Assembly: GCA_021780055.1 (NCBI GenBank)
Contig: JAJXZM010000384.1
Span: forward strand, 1-5,759
Source of the DNA: Acidobacteriota bacterium
GTDB lineage: Bacteria > Acidobacteriota > Terriglobia > UBA7540
DNA length: 5,759 bases
Direction: 5' to 3'
The notes beneath the pieces are model-generated. The model did not search any database and was not told the origin of the DNA. It was given only the letters and a program-made list of their open reading frames with translations. Positions within the stretch are counted from its first letter, which is position 1; the number at the start of each line of letters is the position of its first letter. The translations under genes and the position numbers were made by a program. Positions 5,508-5,759 of this stretch are shown piece after piece.

Positions 5508-5759
5508 ATGAGAAACAAACGACTCTCGCGTTCTGTCTTATTGCTCTTCGCCGGACTGATCGTTTTCGCCGGCCCGCATCAGGCCCAGGTCCAGCAAGCG
5601 AACAATAAGACCCCCGCACTTTCCGGAGATAAGCCGGAGGCACTCGGCTTCTCGCCCGAACGGCTCGAGCGGCTGCATGCGGTGATGCAGCGGGAAGTGG
5701 ACCAGAAGCAGCTGCCCGGGATCGTAACCATTCTGGCGCGTCACGGCAAAGTGGTTGAG
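5508..5759 (+). CDS. Exported beta-lactamase-family serine hydrolase (N-terminal part, runs off right edge)
   Basis: Eighty-four residues are visible. The start MRNKRLSRSVLLLFAGLIVF is a classical signal peptide: a basic n-region (Arg2, Lys4, Arg5, Arg8), a hydrophobic core at about 9-21, and a likely signal-peptidase I site after Ala26 (PHQA/QVQQ). The mature part, ALGFSPERLERLHAVMQREV followed by LPGIVTILARHGKVVE, is the opening of the beta-lactamase/transpeptidase-like family (class C beta-lactamase and EstB-type esterases), where a first helix is followed by 'PGxVxxVxRxGkvv'. The catalytic SxxK and YxN motifs would lie beyond the window, so activity and type cannot be judged. Members act outside the cytoplasm as esterases, peptidases or, less often, true beta-lactamases; an antibiotic-resistance role should not be assumed. 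Confidence 0.85.
   Translation, partial: MRNKRLSRSVLLLFAGLIVFAGPHQAQVQQANNKTPALSGDKPEALGFSPERLERLHAVMQREVDQKQLPGIVTILARHGKVVE

Overview
The window looks like a chromosomal piece from a GC-rich, free-living bacterium, possibly an acidobacterium or a similar soil lineage. That guess rests on family make-up and style only: LarC, a SgcJ/EcaC-type NTF2-fold protein, a CoA-binding protein, an alpha/beta hydrolase and an exported serine hydrolase, with long gene-poor gaps. No taxonomic marker gene is present. No rRNA, tRNA, CRISPR array or complete insertion sequence was seen.

Left part (1-816). The 5' part of larC (nickel-pincer cofactor synthesis) lies on the minus strand and runs off the left edge. 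Next comes a roughly 500-bp gap with no intact gene, but with a possible frameshifted minus-strand gene remnant (411-730).

Middle-left (817-2721). Three plus-strand genes sit close together (gaps of 65 and 49 bp) and probably form an operon: a small SnoaL/DUF4440 protein, a CoA-binding Rossmann protein and an alpha/beta hydrolase with a complete Ser-Asp-His triad. All are predicted cytosolic. Their joint role is not evident.

Middle (2722-3263). This is a junction zone of gene wreckage. It holds a minus-strand C-terminal remnant of an RraA-like protein. It then holds a 34-codon plus-strand ORF that matches the start of a DNA adenine methyltransferase but stops just before the catalytic DPPF/Y motif should appear.

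Middle-right (3264-5045). A 593-aa DUF262-DUF1524 protein (GmrSD/BrxU/SspE-like, single chain) follows 15 bp after the methyltransferase stub. It is a probable phage-defence nuclease in DNA of clearly lower GC than its surroundings. Stub plus nuclease look like an acquired restriction-type island that has lost its methyltransferase.

Right part (5046-5759). A 460-bp gap contains a perfect 7-bp inverted repeat. It is followed by the start of a secreted serine beta-lactamase-family (class C/esterase-like) protein that runs off the right edge.
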